Shown piece after piece: positions 16,537 to 25,370 of a stretch of DNA of 64,000 nt. Location: the NCBI RefSeq assembly GCF_014648655.1, contig NZ_BMRN01000001.1, positions 186,001 through 250,000 of the forward strand. Reading direction: 5' to 3'. The DNA comes from Streptomyces atratus (GTDB taxonomy: Bacteria; Actinomycetota; Actinomycetes; Streptomycetales; Streptomycetaceae). The notes below the pieces were generated by a model, which saw nothing but the letters and a program-made list of their open reading frames with translations, ran no database searches and was not told the origin of the DNA. The translations under genes and the position numbers were made by a program. Position 1 is the stretch's first letter, and every line of letters starts with the position of its first letter.

Positions 16537-17916
16537 ATGACCGCAACGACGGCGGACGCACCCCCGCCCGAACTACGTCTGCCCAAGCGGCGCGGAGTCG
16601 AGCTGCTGCTCCTCGTCGGGGCCGTCCTCATCTCCGTCTACGGCTACGCCGCCGTCGGCCTGGCCAGGAACGACGCGGTCCCGCCCGATGTGGCCGGTTA
16701 CGGCGCGGGCCTGGGGCTGCTCGCCCTCCTCGCCCATCTCGCGGTCCGTTTCCGTGCCCCGTACGCCGATCCGCTGCTGCTGCCCATCGCCGTACTGCTC
16801 AACGGGCTCGGCCTGGTGCTGATCTACCGGCTCGACCTGGAGACCCCGAAGGACCAGGCGGCCCCCACCCAGCTGATCTGGTCCACGCTCGGCGTGGCGC
16901 TCTTCATCGGGGTGGTCGTCTTCCTGCGCGACCACCGGGTGCTCCAGCGGTACGCCTATCTCTCGGTAGCCACCGCCCTGGTCCTGATGATCGTGCCGAT
17001 CTTCTTCCCTGCGGTGAACGGTGCCAAGATCTGGATCCGGGTCGGCGGATTCTCCTTCCAGCCCGGCGAGTTCGCCAAGATCCTGCTCGCCGTGTTCTTC
17101 GCCGCGTATCTCGCCGCGAACCGCAACGCCCTCGCCCACACCGGCCGCAGGATCTGGAAGCTCCAGCTCCCCACCGGCCGGGTGCTCGGCCCGATCGTGG
17201 CGATCTGGCTGCTCAGCGTCGGTGTGCTGGTCCTGGAACGCGATCTGGGCACCTCGCTGCTCTTCTTCGGCCTCTTTGTGATCATGCTGTACGTGGCGAC
17301 CGGCCGGACCGGCTGGATCGCGGTGGGTCTGCTGCTCGCCGCCGTCGGCGCGTTCGTCGTCGGCTCCTTCGAACCCCATGTGCACAGCCGGGTCCAGGAC
17401 TGGCTCGACCCGTTCGCGTCCATCGACGCCGGCCGGGGCCCCGGCCAGCTGGCACAGTCGCTGTTCGCGTTCGCCGCGGGCGGGATGCTCGGCACCGGGC
17501 TCGGGCTCGGCCACTCCATCCTCATCGGCTTCGCCGCCAAGTCCGACTTCATCCTGGCGACCGCGGGCGAGGAACTCGGCCTGACCGGACTGACCGCGGT
17601 CTTCCTGCTGTACGCACTGCTCGTCGCTCGCGGCTACCGGGCCGGCCTCGCTCTGCGCGACCCGTTCGGGCGGCTGCTGTCGATCGGTCTCGCCTCGATC
17701 CTGGCACTCCAGGTGTTCGTGATCGCGGGCGGGGTGATGGGACTGATCCCGCTGACGGGCATGGCGATGCCGTTCCTCGCCCAGGGCGGTTCGTCCGTCG
17801 TCACCAACTGGATCATCGTGGCGCTGCTGATCCGGGTCAGCGACCAGGCCCGCAGACCCCGTCCCGACCATGTGGAGACCGGAGTCATCGCACCGATGGC
17901 GGAGGAGGAACCGTGA
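16537..17916 (+). CDS. FtsW/RodA/SpoVE-family SEDS glycosyltransferase
   Basis: About 459 residues with some ten to twelve membrane helices. SEDS family signatures are visible: WIRVGGFSFQPGEFAKI and, near the C-terminus, GLIPLTGMAMPFLAQGGSS. SEDS proteins polymerise peptidoglycan glycan strands together with a class B penicillin-binding protein, and such a gene follows directly. ATG 16537 is preferred over TTG 16528, which would only add three residues. Streptomyces has several SEDS/PBP pairs, used in division, tip growth and sporulation; the sequence alone does not say which this is. Confidence 0.9.
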   Translation: MTATTADAPPPELRLPKRRGVELLLLVGAVLISVYGYAAVGLARNDAVPPDVAGYGAGLGLLALLAHLAVRFRAPYADPLLLPIAVLLNGLGLVLIYRLDLETPKDQAAPTQLIWSTLGVALFIGVVVFLRDHRVLQRYAYLSVATALVLMIVPIFFPAVNGAKIWIRVGGFSFQPGEFAKILLAVFFAAYLAANRNALAHTGRRIWKLQLPTGRVLGPIVAIWLLSVGVLVLERDLGTSLLFFGLFVIMLYVATGRTGWIAVGLLLAAVGAFVVGSFEPHVHSRVQDWLDPFASIDAGRGPGQLAQSLFAFAAGGMLGTGLGLGHSILIGFAAKSDFILATAGEELGLTGLTAVFLLYALLVARGYRAGLALRDPFGRLLSIGLASILALQVFVIAGGVMGLIPLTGMAMPFLAQGGSSVVTNWIIVALLIRVSDQARRPRPDHVETGVIAPMAEEEP

Positions 17917-17971
17917 CCCCGTCCCCGCGAGCCGTGATCCCGTACCCACCGCGAGCCCCGGAGGCCAGGCC

Positions 17972-19429
17972 GTGATCCGCTATATCCGCCGGGCCGCCGC
18001 GCTCTGTCTGCTGCTGCTCGTGGCGCTGCTGCTGAACGCCGCCCGCATCCAGGTCCTCGATGCCGACAGCCTGGACCACAATCCCGCCAACCGCCGCCTC
18101 ACGATCGCCCGTTACAGCCAGCCGCGCGGCAACATCCTGGTCGGCGGCAAGTCCGTCACCGGCACCAAGGACACCGGCGAGCAGCTCAAGTACGAGCGCA
18201 CGTACACGAACGGCCCGCTGTACGCACCGGTGACCGGCTACGCCTCGCAGACGTACGGCACGACCCTGATCGAGAACGCCGAGGACGGCATCCTCTCCGG
18301 CACCGACTCGATGCTCGCCCCGTTCCCTCTGTGGAACGAGATCACCCGCAGTCAGCAGCCCGGCGGCAATGTCGTCACGACCATCAAGGACTCGATGCAG
18401 CGCGCCGCCTACGACGGGCTCGGCGGGCGGCGGGGCGCGGTCGCCGCCGTCGAGCCGTCGACCGGCAGGATCCTGGCGCTGGTCTCGACCCCTTCGTACG
18501 ATCCCGGGCTGCTGTCCGGCACCGGTTCGTCGGTCACCGACGCCTGGCAGCAGCTGAACGCGGCGAAGAGCCAGCCGATGCTCAACCGGGCGATCCGGCA
18601 GACCTATCCGCCGGGCTCCACCTTCAAGATCGTGACGGCGGCGGCCGCCCTCGACGCGGACGTCGTCACCGACCCCGACAACGAGACCGACACCCCGTCC
18701 CCCTATGTTCTGCCGGGTACGTCGACCACGCTCCCCAATGAGGCGGAAGGCTGCGAGAACACCTCGCTCGCCGAGGCGATCCGGGTCTCCTGCAACACCG
18801 TGATGGCGGAGCTGGGGGTGCGGGTCGGGCTGAAGGGCATGGTCGACGCGGTACGGAAGTTCGGCTTCAACGACACCGGGCTGAAGATCCCGTCGGGGGT
18901 GGCGAAGAGCAACTTCGACACCGAGATGTCCGACGACCAGCTGGCGCTCTCGTCGATCGGGCAGTTCGACACGACGGCGACACCGCTCCAGATGGCGATG
19001 GTGGCTTCGGCCGTGGCGAACGGCGGCGACCTCAAGTACCCGTATCTGGTGGACCGTACGACCACGAGAAGCGGCTCGACCGTCCACCGGAACGGCTCGC
19101 ACACCTACCACCAGGCAATGAGCCCTCGGACGGCCGTGCAGTTGCGGCGGATGATGGTCGATGTCGTGGAGCAGGGCACGGGGTCCAACGCCGCGATCGA
19201 CGGGGTGAAGGTCGGCGGCAAGACCGGCACCGCACAGCACGGCATCGACAACTCGGGCAGGCCCTACGCCTGGTTCATCTCCTGGGCGCAGGCGCCGGAC
19301 TCGGCACAGCCGGCCGTCGCGGTCGCCGTGGTCGTCGAGGACGCGGCCGCGAACCGGGCCGACATCAGCGGCGGCGGCAGCGCGGCCCCGATCGCCCGTT
19401 CCGTCATGCAGGCGGCTCTGGGAAAATGA
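17972..19429 (+). CDS. Class B penicillin-binding protein (PBP2/PbpA type transpeptidase)
   Basis: 485 residues from GTG 17972, with GGAGG 7 bases upstream. A single N-terminal membrane helix (about residues 10-28) anchors it outside the membrane. The transpeptidase domain has all three motifs: S216-T-F-K219 (nucleophile Ser), S273-C-N275 and K417-T-G. The PBP dimer domain is short (residues 40-140), as in actinobacterial PbpA. It cross-links peptidoglycan and would work with the SEDS protein encoded just upstream. The amidase gene starts 5 bp downstream, so the operon may continue. Confidence 0.93.
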   Translation: MIRYIRRAAALCLLLLVALLLNAARIQVLDADSLDHNPANRRLTIARYSQPRGNILVGGKSVTGTKDTGEQLKYERTYTNGPLYAPVTGYASQTYGTTLIENAEDGILSGTDSMLAPFPLWNEITRSQQPGGNVVTTIKDSMQRAAYDGLGGRRGAVAAVEPSTGRILALVSTPSYDPGLLSGTGSSVTDAWQQLNAAKSQPMLNRAIRQTYPPGSTFKIVTAAAALDADVVTDPDNETDTPSPYVLPGTSTTLPNEAEGCENTSLAEAIRVSCNTVMAELGVRVGLKGMVDAVRKFGFNDTGLKIPSGVAKSNFDTEMSDDQLALSSIGQFDTTATPLQMAMVASAVANGGDLKYPYLVDRTTTRSGSTVHRNGSHTYHQAMSPRTAVQLRRMMVDVVEQGTGSNAAIDGVKVGGKTGTAQHGIDNSGRPYAWFISWAQAPDSAQPAVAVAVVVEDAAANRADISGGGSAAPIARSVMQAALGK

Positions 19430-19433
19430 CCGC

Positions 19434-20501
19434 GTGACGGATGCGGGCGGGGTGGGCCGGGCGCTGGAGCGGATCGGGCGGGAGGATCCGCGCCTGTGCG
19501 CGTTCATCGAGGTGTGGCCCGAGAGGGCGCTCGCCGACGAGGATCGGGCACGGCGGCTTCCGCTGTCCGGTATGCCGTTCGCGGTCAAGGGGCCGGCCGG
19601 TATCCGCTCGTACGCGGCCCGGCGACTGGTCGCGGCCGGTGGCGTCCCGGTCGGCGCGACCTCGGTGCCCGGCCCCGGCACACCCTGGCAGACCTGGGGG
19701 CTGGGCGCACACGGCCGTACGGTCAACCCGTGGCACCCCGAGCGCACACCCGGCGGCTCCTCGGCGGGCTCGGCGGTGGCGGTCGCGGCGGATCTGGTGG
19801 AGCTGGCGACCGGCAGCGACGGGGCGGGGTCGGTACGGATTCCGGCGGCGTGGTGCGGGGTGTTCGGCCTGAAGACGACGAACGGCCTGCTGCCCTCCCC
19901 CGACCGGTCCGGGCTCGCTTCCGCCGGGGTGCTGACGCGTTCGGCGGCCCGGGCCCGGACCTATCTGAGCTGTGTCCTGGACAGCTGCGGACCGGCGACG
20001 GCGGACCTTCCGATCCCCGCTGTCTTCAGCCCCGATCTGGGGTACGCGGAGGTCGACCCGGAAGTCGGGTCGGTCGTCCGGCGAGCAGTGGGGCGCCTCG
20101 TGGCGGGCGGGGTGGTGCGGCTCGTGGACCGTACGTGCGAGCTGCTCGACCCGCGAGAGGCGTGGCAGGCGGTCCGGAGCGGGGAGCCGTCCCCGGCCGC
20201 CACGGAGATCCGCCGCGAGAACGACCTCCGGCTCGACGCCCTGTTCTCCCGCACCCCTCTGCTGCTCACCCCGACCACCCCCAACCGCCCGCACGGCCAC
20301 GACGGTCCGGGCGATCTCTACTCGACCGCGCTGACCTGGGCGTTCAATCTCAGCGGGCATCCCGCCGCGAGTGTGCCCGCCGGGTTCACGGCGGACGGCT
20401 GCCCGGTCGGGCTGCAGTTGGCCGCAGAGCGCGGGGCGGACGTCCCACTGCTCGGGATGGCCCTTGCGGTGGAGAACGTGCTGATTACCGTGCGGTCATG
20501 A
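19434..20501 (+). CDS. Amidase-signature family hydrolase
   Basis: 355 residues, shorter than the usual 450-500 of this family. The Ser-Ser-Lys triad is visible: FAVKG (Lys near residue 51), GGSSAGS and [12 protein letters not shown]. The N-terminus is compact and the part between the core and the C-terminus ([23 protein letters not shown]) is trimmed, but both ends of the fold are there, so it may be active. It probably hydrolyses a small amide. The GTG start is 5 bp after the PBP stop, implying cotranscription, although a wall-related role is not shown. Its 3' end overlaps the ATG of a truncated DUF3291 gene. Confidence 0.82.
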   Translation: MTDAGGVGRALERIGREDPRLCAFIEVWPERALADEDRARRLPLSGMPFAVKGPAGIRSYAARRLVAAGGVPVGATSVPGPGTPWQTWGLGAHGRTVNPWHPERTPGGSSAGSAVAVAADLVELATGSDGAGSVRIPAAWCGVFGLKTTNGLLPSPDRSGLASAGVLTRSAARARTYLSCVLDSCGPATADLPIPAVFSPDLGYAEVDPEVGSVVRRAVGRLVAGGVVRLVDRTCELLDPREAWQAVRSGEPSPAATEIRRENDLRLDALFSRTPLLLTPTTPNRPHGHDGPGDLYSTALTWAFNLSGHPAASVPAGFTADGCPVGLQLAAERGADVPLLGMALAVENVLITVRS

Positions 20502-20683
20502 CCCACATCGCCCGACAGATCGGCCATGAGCCGGCCCAGGTGAACAAGGCCCGCCTCGGATTCTCCCCGGACTCCCCCGAGCTGAAGGACTTCGTCGAGG
20601 CCCTCGACCCGGTGAACGCGGTCGCCGACCAGGCCGCCGGCTTCCTCTGGCGGCTGCAGAGCGAATCCGGCGACGCCACCGAC
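20498..20683 (+). pseudogene. 5' stub of a DUF3291-type gene
   Basis: From ATG 20498 the frame encodes about 61 residues that look like the first half of a DUF3291 (dimeric alpha-beta barrel) protein: VNKARLGFSPDSPELKDFVE, then DPVNAVADQAAGFLWRLQ and SESGDAT. After that the similarity ends abruptly and the frame runs on without sense to 20890. The 3' half is missing. The break coincides with the end of a second truncated gene on the other strand. Confidence 0.6.
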
Positions 20684-20783
20684 GCAGAGGGAACCACCGC
20701 TCGCCGAACGCATCGCCCAGGGCCAGTCCTTCAAGGCTTCGGCGGGCGGCTGCGGAGCCTGTGGTGGGGGGCGGAGTCGTCAT
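20684..20783 (-). pseudogene. 5' stub of an ADP-ribosylglycohydrolase-type gene
   Basis: On the minus strand ATG 20783 begins MTTPPPTTGSAAARRSLEGL followed by ALGDAFGERWF. The stretch RRSLEGLALGDAFGE is the typical opening of ADP-ribosylglycohydrolases. After about 30 residues the similarity stops and the frame runs into the antisense of the DUF3291 stub. Both stubs point at each other and both lose their 3' ends at about 20681-20690, which is what a deletion across two convergent genes leaves. Confidence 0.55.
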
Positions 20784-20886
20784 ACGACCGGCGTGCGGCG
20801 TACATCCATTATGGCCCTGGAAAGTGCCCCGTTCCATCGTGCTGTCGAACGATCTCGAGCCGCTTTTCGCGCCCTACCGTGACTGC

Positions 20887-21771
20887 ATGACCGTTCTTCA
20901 CGTACGCGACCACGGCGGCCCCGACGACGGTGACCGGCCGGTCCTTCTTCTGCTCCACGCGGCCTCGCGTTCCCTCGCCGACTGGGACGCCGTCGCCCCG
21001 CACCTCACCGCCGGCCACCGGGTGCTCGCCGTGGACCTGCCCGGGCACGGCCGCAGCGCCGCCACGTCGTGGTCGTTCGGCGCGGTGCTGAGCGACCTGG
21101 ACGAGACCCTCGGCGCCCTGGGGGTCTCGGGCGCCGTGGTCCCCGTCGGGCATTCGCTGGGCGGGATGGTCGCCGCGCTGTACGCCGCCGAGCGGCCGGA
21201 CCTGGTGTCGGGGGCGGTGAACCTGGACGGCTTCTGGTGGGGCACGCCCGCGCAGTACCCGGGGCTGGACGCGGGCGAGGTGACGCGGCGGCTGGCCGAG
21301 ATCGGGGACTTGGCCCGGGCGTCGGCGGGGCAGCAGATGCCTGCGCAGTACGTGGAGCAGCAGGCCACGTACAGCATGGGGCTGGGCATCCCCTACGAGC
21401 GGGCCGAGGCGTCGTTCCGTGCGAGTGTGCGGGAACTCGACGACGGCCGTTGGCAGTTGCTCCCGGAGCGGGAGTGCGCGCTGGAGATGCTGGATGCTCT
21501 GGACGGCCTCGATCTGTTCGCGCTGTTCCGCCGTGTCCCCTGCCCGTTGCTGCTGGTCCGGGCCCTGCACCGGGTGCCGCCGACGCCCGGCCTGGAGTGG
21601 CTGGACGAGCTGTTGGAGGCGTACGGGCAGGGCCTGGCCCGGGATCTGGCGGAGCTGGCGGCAAAGCGGGCGGGCGTCACGGCCCAGGGCATCGGGGCGA
21701 CGCACGCGATGCTGCTGGAGGTTCCGGAACAGGTGGCCGAGCTGGTGCGGGGATTCGTCGCCCGGCTGTGA
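20887..21771 (+). CDS. Alpha/beta-hydrolase
   Basis: 294 residues. Typical fold markers: LLLLHAASRSLADWD (oxyanion-hole region), DLPGHGRS, and the nucleophile elbow VGHSLGG. The catalytic His lies in the C-terminal GATHAMLLE. The substrate cannot be told. The start is ATG 20887; there is no clear Shine-Dalgarno sequence and the gene follows the deletion scar, so its original promoter may have changed. It converges with the diiron gene on the other strand with a 35-bp gap. Confidence 0.8.
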   Translation: MTVLHVRDHGGPDDGDRPVLLLLHAASRSLADWDAVAPHLTAGHRVLAVDLPGHGRSAATSWSFGAVLSDLDETLGALGVSGAVVPVGHSLGGMVAALYAAERPDLVSGAVNLDGFWWGTPAQYPGLDAGEVTRRLAEIGDLARASAGQQMPAQYVEQQATYSMGLGIPYERAEASFRASVRELDDGRWQLLPERECALEMLDALDGLDLFALFRRVPCPLLLVRALHRVPPTPGLEWLDELLEAYGQGLARDLAELAAKRAGVTAQGIGATHAMLLEVPEQVAELVRGFVARL

Positions 21772-21806
21772 GTCCCCCGGGTCCCTGCCGGACGGCCGCT
21801 CTGCCC

Positions 21807-22925
21807 TCAGTCCTCGGACGGGCCGGTCCCGCCCTGCGCTATCGCCTCTTCGACCTCCGCGACCCTGGCCTGTTCCTCCGCCGCGAAACGGTCCCGGTCC
21901 AGTTGTTCGGCCAGTTCCTCGTCCTGGGCCATCAGCAGGTCCAGACTGGAGTCGCCGAGCTCGAAGACGCCCATGTCGACGTAGGCCTTCTGGAGCCGTT
22001 CGCCCCACAGGCCGATGTCCTTGACGCACGGCACTATCCGGCTGAACAGCAGCTTGCGGAAGAGCTGCAGAAACGGTGACTGCTCGGAGAGTTCCTCGGC
22101 CTCCTGCTTGCCGATGCCGAAGTTCTCCAGCACCTCGACGCCCCTGAGCCGGTCGCGCATCAGATAGCAGCCCTCGATGACGAACTCCTCGCGTTCGCGC
22201 AGTTCGGCGTCGCTCAGCTGCTTGTAGTAGTCGCGAAGCGCCATCCGCCCGAAGGCGACGTGCCGGGCCTCGTCCTGCATGACGTACGCGAGGATCTGCT
22301 TGGGCAGCGGCTTGTTCGTCGTGTCGCGGATCATGCCGAACGCGGCCAGGGCGAGGCCCTCTATGAGGACCTGCATGCCGAGGTAGGGCATGTCCCAGCG
22401 GGAGTCGCGCAGGGTGTCGCCGAGCAGGCCCTGGAGGTTGTCGTTGATCGGGTAGAGCATCCCGACCTTCTCGTGCAGGAACCGGCTGTATATCTCCGCG
22501 TGCCGGGCCTCGTCCATGGTCTGGGTCGCGGAGTAGAACTTCGCATCCAGGTCGGGGACCGACTCCACGATCCTGGCGGCGCAGACCATGGCGCCCTGCT
22601 CACCGTGGAGGAACTGGCTGAACTGCCAGGCGGTGTAGTGCTTGCGCAGCTCGCCCCGGTCCTTTTCGGTCATCTTCGCCCAGTGCGGCGTGTCGTACAG
22701 GGTGAGGACGTCGTCCGGGGTGCCGAGCGGGTCGGCGGGGTCGACCTCCAGGGACCAGTCGATGCGCTTGTTGCCGTCCCACTGCTTGTCCTTGCCCTTC
22801 TGGTAGAGGGCGAGCAGGCGTTCGCGGCCGTCGTCGTAGTCCCAGCTGAAGCGGGCGGCGCCGGAGGCGGGCACCTGCCACAGCGGTGTGTCGGGGGCGG
22901 TGGTGTAGAGGTCGTGTGTCGACAC
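21807..22925 (-). CDS. Ferritin-like diiron oxygenase/oxidase-type protein
   Basis: 372 residues from GTG 22925, with GAGAAGGAG 6 bases upstream (an in-frame ATG at 22949 is less likely). The four-helix core shows carboxylate/His iron ligands: HGEQGA, then DEARHAEIY, a third Glu region in LIEGLALAAFG, and DEARHVAFG. The pair of E-x-R-H motifs fits a ferritin/RNR-R2-like diiron enzyme. The C-terminus is charged and Glu-rich. The reaction is unknown; relatives include fatty-acid desaturase-like and N-oxygenase families. It is divergent from a second diiron gene, with a TetR gene nearby. Confidence 0.75.
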   Translation of the reverse strand: MSTHDLYTTAPDTPLWQVPASGAARFSWDYDDGRERLLALYQKGKDKQWDGNKRIDWSLEVDPADPLGTPDDVLTLYDTPHWAKMTEKDRGELRKHYTAWQFSQFLHGEQGAMVCAARIVESVPDLDAKFYSATQTMDEARHAEIYSRFLHEKVGMLYPINDNLQGLLGDTLRDSRWDMPYLGMQVLIEGLALAAFGMIRDTTNKPLPKQILAYVMQDEARHVAFGRMALRDYYKQLSDAELREREEFVIEGCYLMRDRLRGVEVLENFGIGKQEAEELSEQSPFLQLFRKLLFSRIVPCVKDIGLWGERLQKAYVDMGVFELGDSSLDLLMAQDEELAEQLDRDRFAAEEQARVAEVEEAIAQGGTGPSED

Positions 22926-23105
22926 GGACGGCTCCTTCTCGCCTTGCATGCTCCGATAAGTTCCGTGGTGGTTGCGTCAGTTGGCAGGTTCACACGTTGG
23001 TAGACGCCGGGTCAACAAGTCGCGCGCAAGGGATTGACGGCCTTGCTGACGGAGAGTCTCATAAGAAATGACCGCCGGTAACCCATGTGTGAGGTGCCTC
23101 CAGCC

Positions 23106-24041
23106 ATGACGACAGTGACCGAACGCGACGTGCAGTTGCTTCGCGATGCACTCGGCCCGCTCCGGGACCGCGAGCAGATCGCCGAGCGGCTGCTCGAATC
23201 CTCGGCCAAGCACTCCTTCGATCCGGACAAGGAACTCGACTGGGACTCGGCGATCGAGGACGGCAAGTGGTTCTGGCCGCCCGAGCTCGTCTCGCTCTAC
23301 GACACCCCGCTGTGGCGGAGGATGTCCGAGGAGCAGCGGTCGGACCTGGCCAGGCACGAGGCGGCGTCGCTGGCCTCACTGGGCATCTGGTTCGAGATCA
23401 TCCTCATGCAGCTGCTGGTCCGGCACATCTACGACAAGCCGGTGACCAGCAACCACGTCCGCTACGCGCTCACCGAGATAGCCGACGAGTGCCGGCACTC
23501 GATGATGTTCGGCCGCATGATCAAGTGGAGCGGGTCGCCCGACTACCCCGTACCGCGCGTCTATCACAACCTCGCACGCGTACTGAAGACCGTTTCCACC
23601 ACGCCCGGTTCGTTCGCCGCGACCCTGCTGGGCGAGGAGATCCTCGACTGGATGCAGCGGCTGACGTTCCCCGACGAGCGCGTCCAGACGCTGGTGCGCG
23701 GTGTGACCCGCATCCATGTCGTCGAGGAGGCACGGCACGTCCGGTACGCCCGCGAGGAGCTGCGCCGCCAGATGGTGACCGCCCCGCGCTGGGAGCGCGA
23801 GTTCACCCGGGTGAGCTGCGGCGAGGCGGCCCGTGTCTTCTCCGTCTGCTTCATCAACCCGCTGGTGTACGAGAACGTCGGCCTGGACCGCCGCGAGGCC
23901 GTCGCCCAGGTGAAGGCGAGCGGCCACCGGGCGGAGATCATGCAGAGCGGCGCGAAACGGCTGACGGACTTCCTGGACGACATCGGGGTGCTGGGCGGGG
24001 TGGGACGCAGGCTGTGGAAGAGCTCCGGCCTGCTCGCCTGA
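23106..24041 (+). CDS. AurF-like diiron oxygenase
   Basis: 311 residues from ATG 23106. Iron-ligand motifs are EIADECRHSMMFG and VVEEARHVRYAR, with GEEILDW supplying another Glu, matching the AurF (p-aminobenzoate N-oxygenase) family. Such enzymes oxidise amines to nitro groups or hydroxylate small molecules. The N-terminal FDPDKELDWDSAIEDGKWFW and YDTPLWRRMS parallel IDWSLEVDP and YDTPHWAKM in the divergent diiron gene, so the two may be distant paralogues. A TTGACG box at 23034 followed by CATAAG near 23060 may be its promoter. The TetR gene is 47 bp downstream on the same strand. Confidence 0.8.
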   Translation: MTTVTERDVQLLRDALGPLRDREQIAERLLESSAKHSFDPDKELDWDSAIEDGKWFWPPELVSLYDTPLWRRMSEEQRSDLARHEAASLASLGIWFEIILMQLLVRHIYDKPVTSNHVRYALTEIADECRHSMMFGRMIKWSGSPDYPVPRVYHNLARVLKTVSTTPGSFAATLLGEEILDWMQRLTFPDERVQTLVRGVTRIHVVEEARHVRYAREELRRQMVTAPRWEREFTRVSCGEAARVFSVCFINPLVYENVGLDRREAVAQVKASGHRAEIMQSGAKRLTDFLDDIGVLGGVGRRLWKSSGLLA

Positions 24042-24088
24042 GCCGACGCCCCGTTGCCCGTCCGGGCGGAGCGCTTAGGCTTCATGGC

Positions 24089-24844
24089 ATGACCACTGCC
24101 GCGCCGCCGACCCGTGCGTACCGAAGGCTCAGCGTCGAGGAGCGCCGCACCCAGCTCCTCGGTGCGGCGCTCACCCTGTTCGCACACCGGGCCCCCGACG
24201 AGGTCTCGCTCGACGAGGTGGCGACGGTCGCCGGGGTCTCCCGCCCACTCGTGTACCGATACTTCCCGGGCGGACGGCAGCAGTTGTACGAGGCGGCGCT
24301 GAGGTCGGCCGCCGAGAAACTGATCCTGTGCTTCAGCGAGCCGCCGGTGGGGCCGCCCACCGAGCGGGTGCTGCGGGTGCTCGACCGTTATCTCGCCTTC
24401 GTGGACGAGCACGACGCCGGTTTCAGCGCACTGCTGCGCGGCGGGAGCGTCGTCGAGACCTCCCGTACGACCGCGATCGTCGACGAGGTGCGGCGGGCGG
24501 CGGCCGAGCAGATCCTGCTGCACCTGGGCCGGGGCGGCGCGGATGCGGGGGCCGAGCCCGGATCCCGGCTGCGGATGATGGTGCGCACCTGGATCGCGGC
24601 CGTCGAAGCGGCGTCCCTGATATGGCTGGACGAGGGGAAGCAGCCCGCCGCGGCCGATCTGCGCGACTGGCTGGTCGACCAGCTGATCGCACTGCTGGCC
24701 GCGACGGCGGCCACGGACCCGGGGACCGCGTCGGCGGTGGCGGAGCTGCTGCCTCTGGAGAACGCCGCAGGTCCGGCCGGGCGGCTGGCGGAACGGCTGA
24801 TCCCGGTGGTCGGCGGGGCGGCCCATCTGCTGCCCGAGGGCTGA
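24089..24844 (+). CDS. TetR-family transcriptional regulator
   Basis: 251 residues. The N-terminal helix-turn-helix is clear at about residues 14-60: [13 protein letters not shown], then [20 protein letters not shown]. The ligand domain is Ala/Leu-rich with no recognisable specificity. The gene follows the AurF-like gene on the same strand, so it probably regulates one or both diiron genes through the 180-bp divergent region at 22926-23105. The start is the second of two nearby ATGs (24089); the first is out of frame. Confidence 0.88.
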   Translation: MTTAAPPTRAYRRLSVEERRTQLLGAALTLFAHRAPDEVSLDEVATVAGVSRPLVYRYFPGGRQQLYEAALRSAAEKLILCFSEPPVGPPTERVLRVLDRYLAFVDEHDAGFSALLRGGSVVETSRTTAIVDEVRRAAAEQILLHLGRGGADAGAEPGSRLRMMVRTWIAAVEAASLIWLDEGKQPAAADLRDWLVDQLIALLAATAATDPGTASAVAELLPLENAAGPAGRLAERLIPVVGGAAHLLPEG

Positions 24845-24861
24845 TCGGTCAGACTGGGGCG

Positions 24862-25128
24862 GTGAGAAGCGAGAACACCCCCTTCACCGGCGGCCCCCTG
24901 GACGGGCGGGTCCTGCCCGTGCTCGTCGGCCCGACCGGCCATCCGCCCAAGTGGTACGAGGTCCCGGTGCCGGCCGCCGACGGCGGGCCCGCCACCGTGT
25001 ACGCGTACCGCCGGGTGCCCGCCGGTCACTCCAAGCGGCTGGGGATTCCGCGGGGCTGGGTGTACGAGTACGCCCCCGAGGGACGTGCGCGGCACAGCCC
25101 CAAGTGGCCCTGGTCGAAGCCGGACTGA
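24862..25128 (+). CDS. Conserved small hypothetical protein
   Basis: 88 residues from GTG 24862, 17 bp after the TetR stop. The composition is Pro/Gly-rich with many aromatics ([35 protein letters not shown]). There is no signal peptide and no membrane helix. Third-position GC bias supports coding. I recognise no domain. A large inverted-repeat element begins 36 bp after the stop. Confidence 0.6.
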   Translation: MRSENTPFTGGPLDGRVLPVLVGPTGHPPKWYEVPVPAADGGPATVYAYRRVPAGHSKRLGIPRGWVYEYAPEGRARHSPKWPWSKPD

Positions 25129-25164
25129 GGGCGCGGCACCCGGCGGGGCGCAGGCATCGGTCCA

Positions 25165-25324
25165 AGACCGACCGGCACATGGGGGGTGGGAGAAGGAGCG
25201 GGGCTGGGTGCGTGCAGCTGCAAGGCGGAGGAGGGAGGCAACGCGGAGCGTTGTCGACTGACGACAACGCCGCAGATGTGCGTGCCCAGCCCCGCGACGC
25301 CGCCCCCCATGTGCTGGTCGGTCT
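25165..25324. repeat. 160-bp nested inverted-repeat element
   Basis: The outer arms are 22 bp with one mismatch: AGACCGACCGGCACATGGGG... at 25165-25186 and its complement at 25303-25324. Inside are an 11-bp perfect pair, GCGGGGCTGGG (25198-25208) with CCCAGCCCCGC (25285-25295), and an apical hairpin, GCGTTGTCG/CGACAACGC with loop ACTGA (25248-25270). All share one centre. The element ends 46 bp before the next start codon. It could be a MITE-like insertion, a terminator of unusual size or a structured leader RNA. No obvious target duplication flanks it. Confidence 0.75.
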
Positions 25325-25370
25325 AAGATCGACGCTCTGGTGCCGGGCACTGTCAGCAAGGGGGTGCGCC

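Noticed and set aside
19434..20501. Amidase called a pseudogene because it is short
   Set aside because: All three catalytic residues and the C-terminal core motif are there in one frame.
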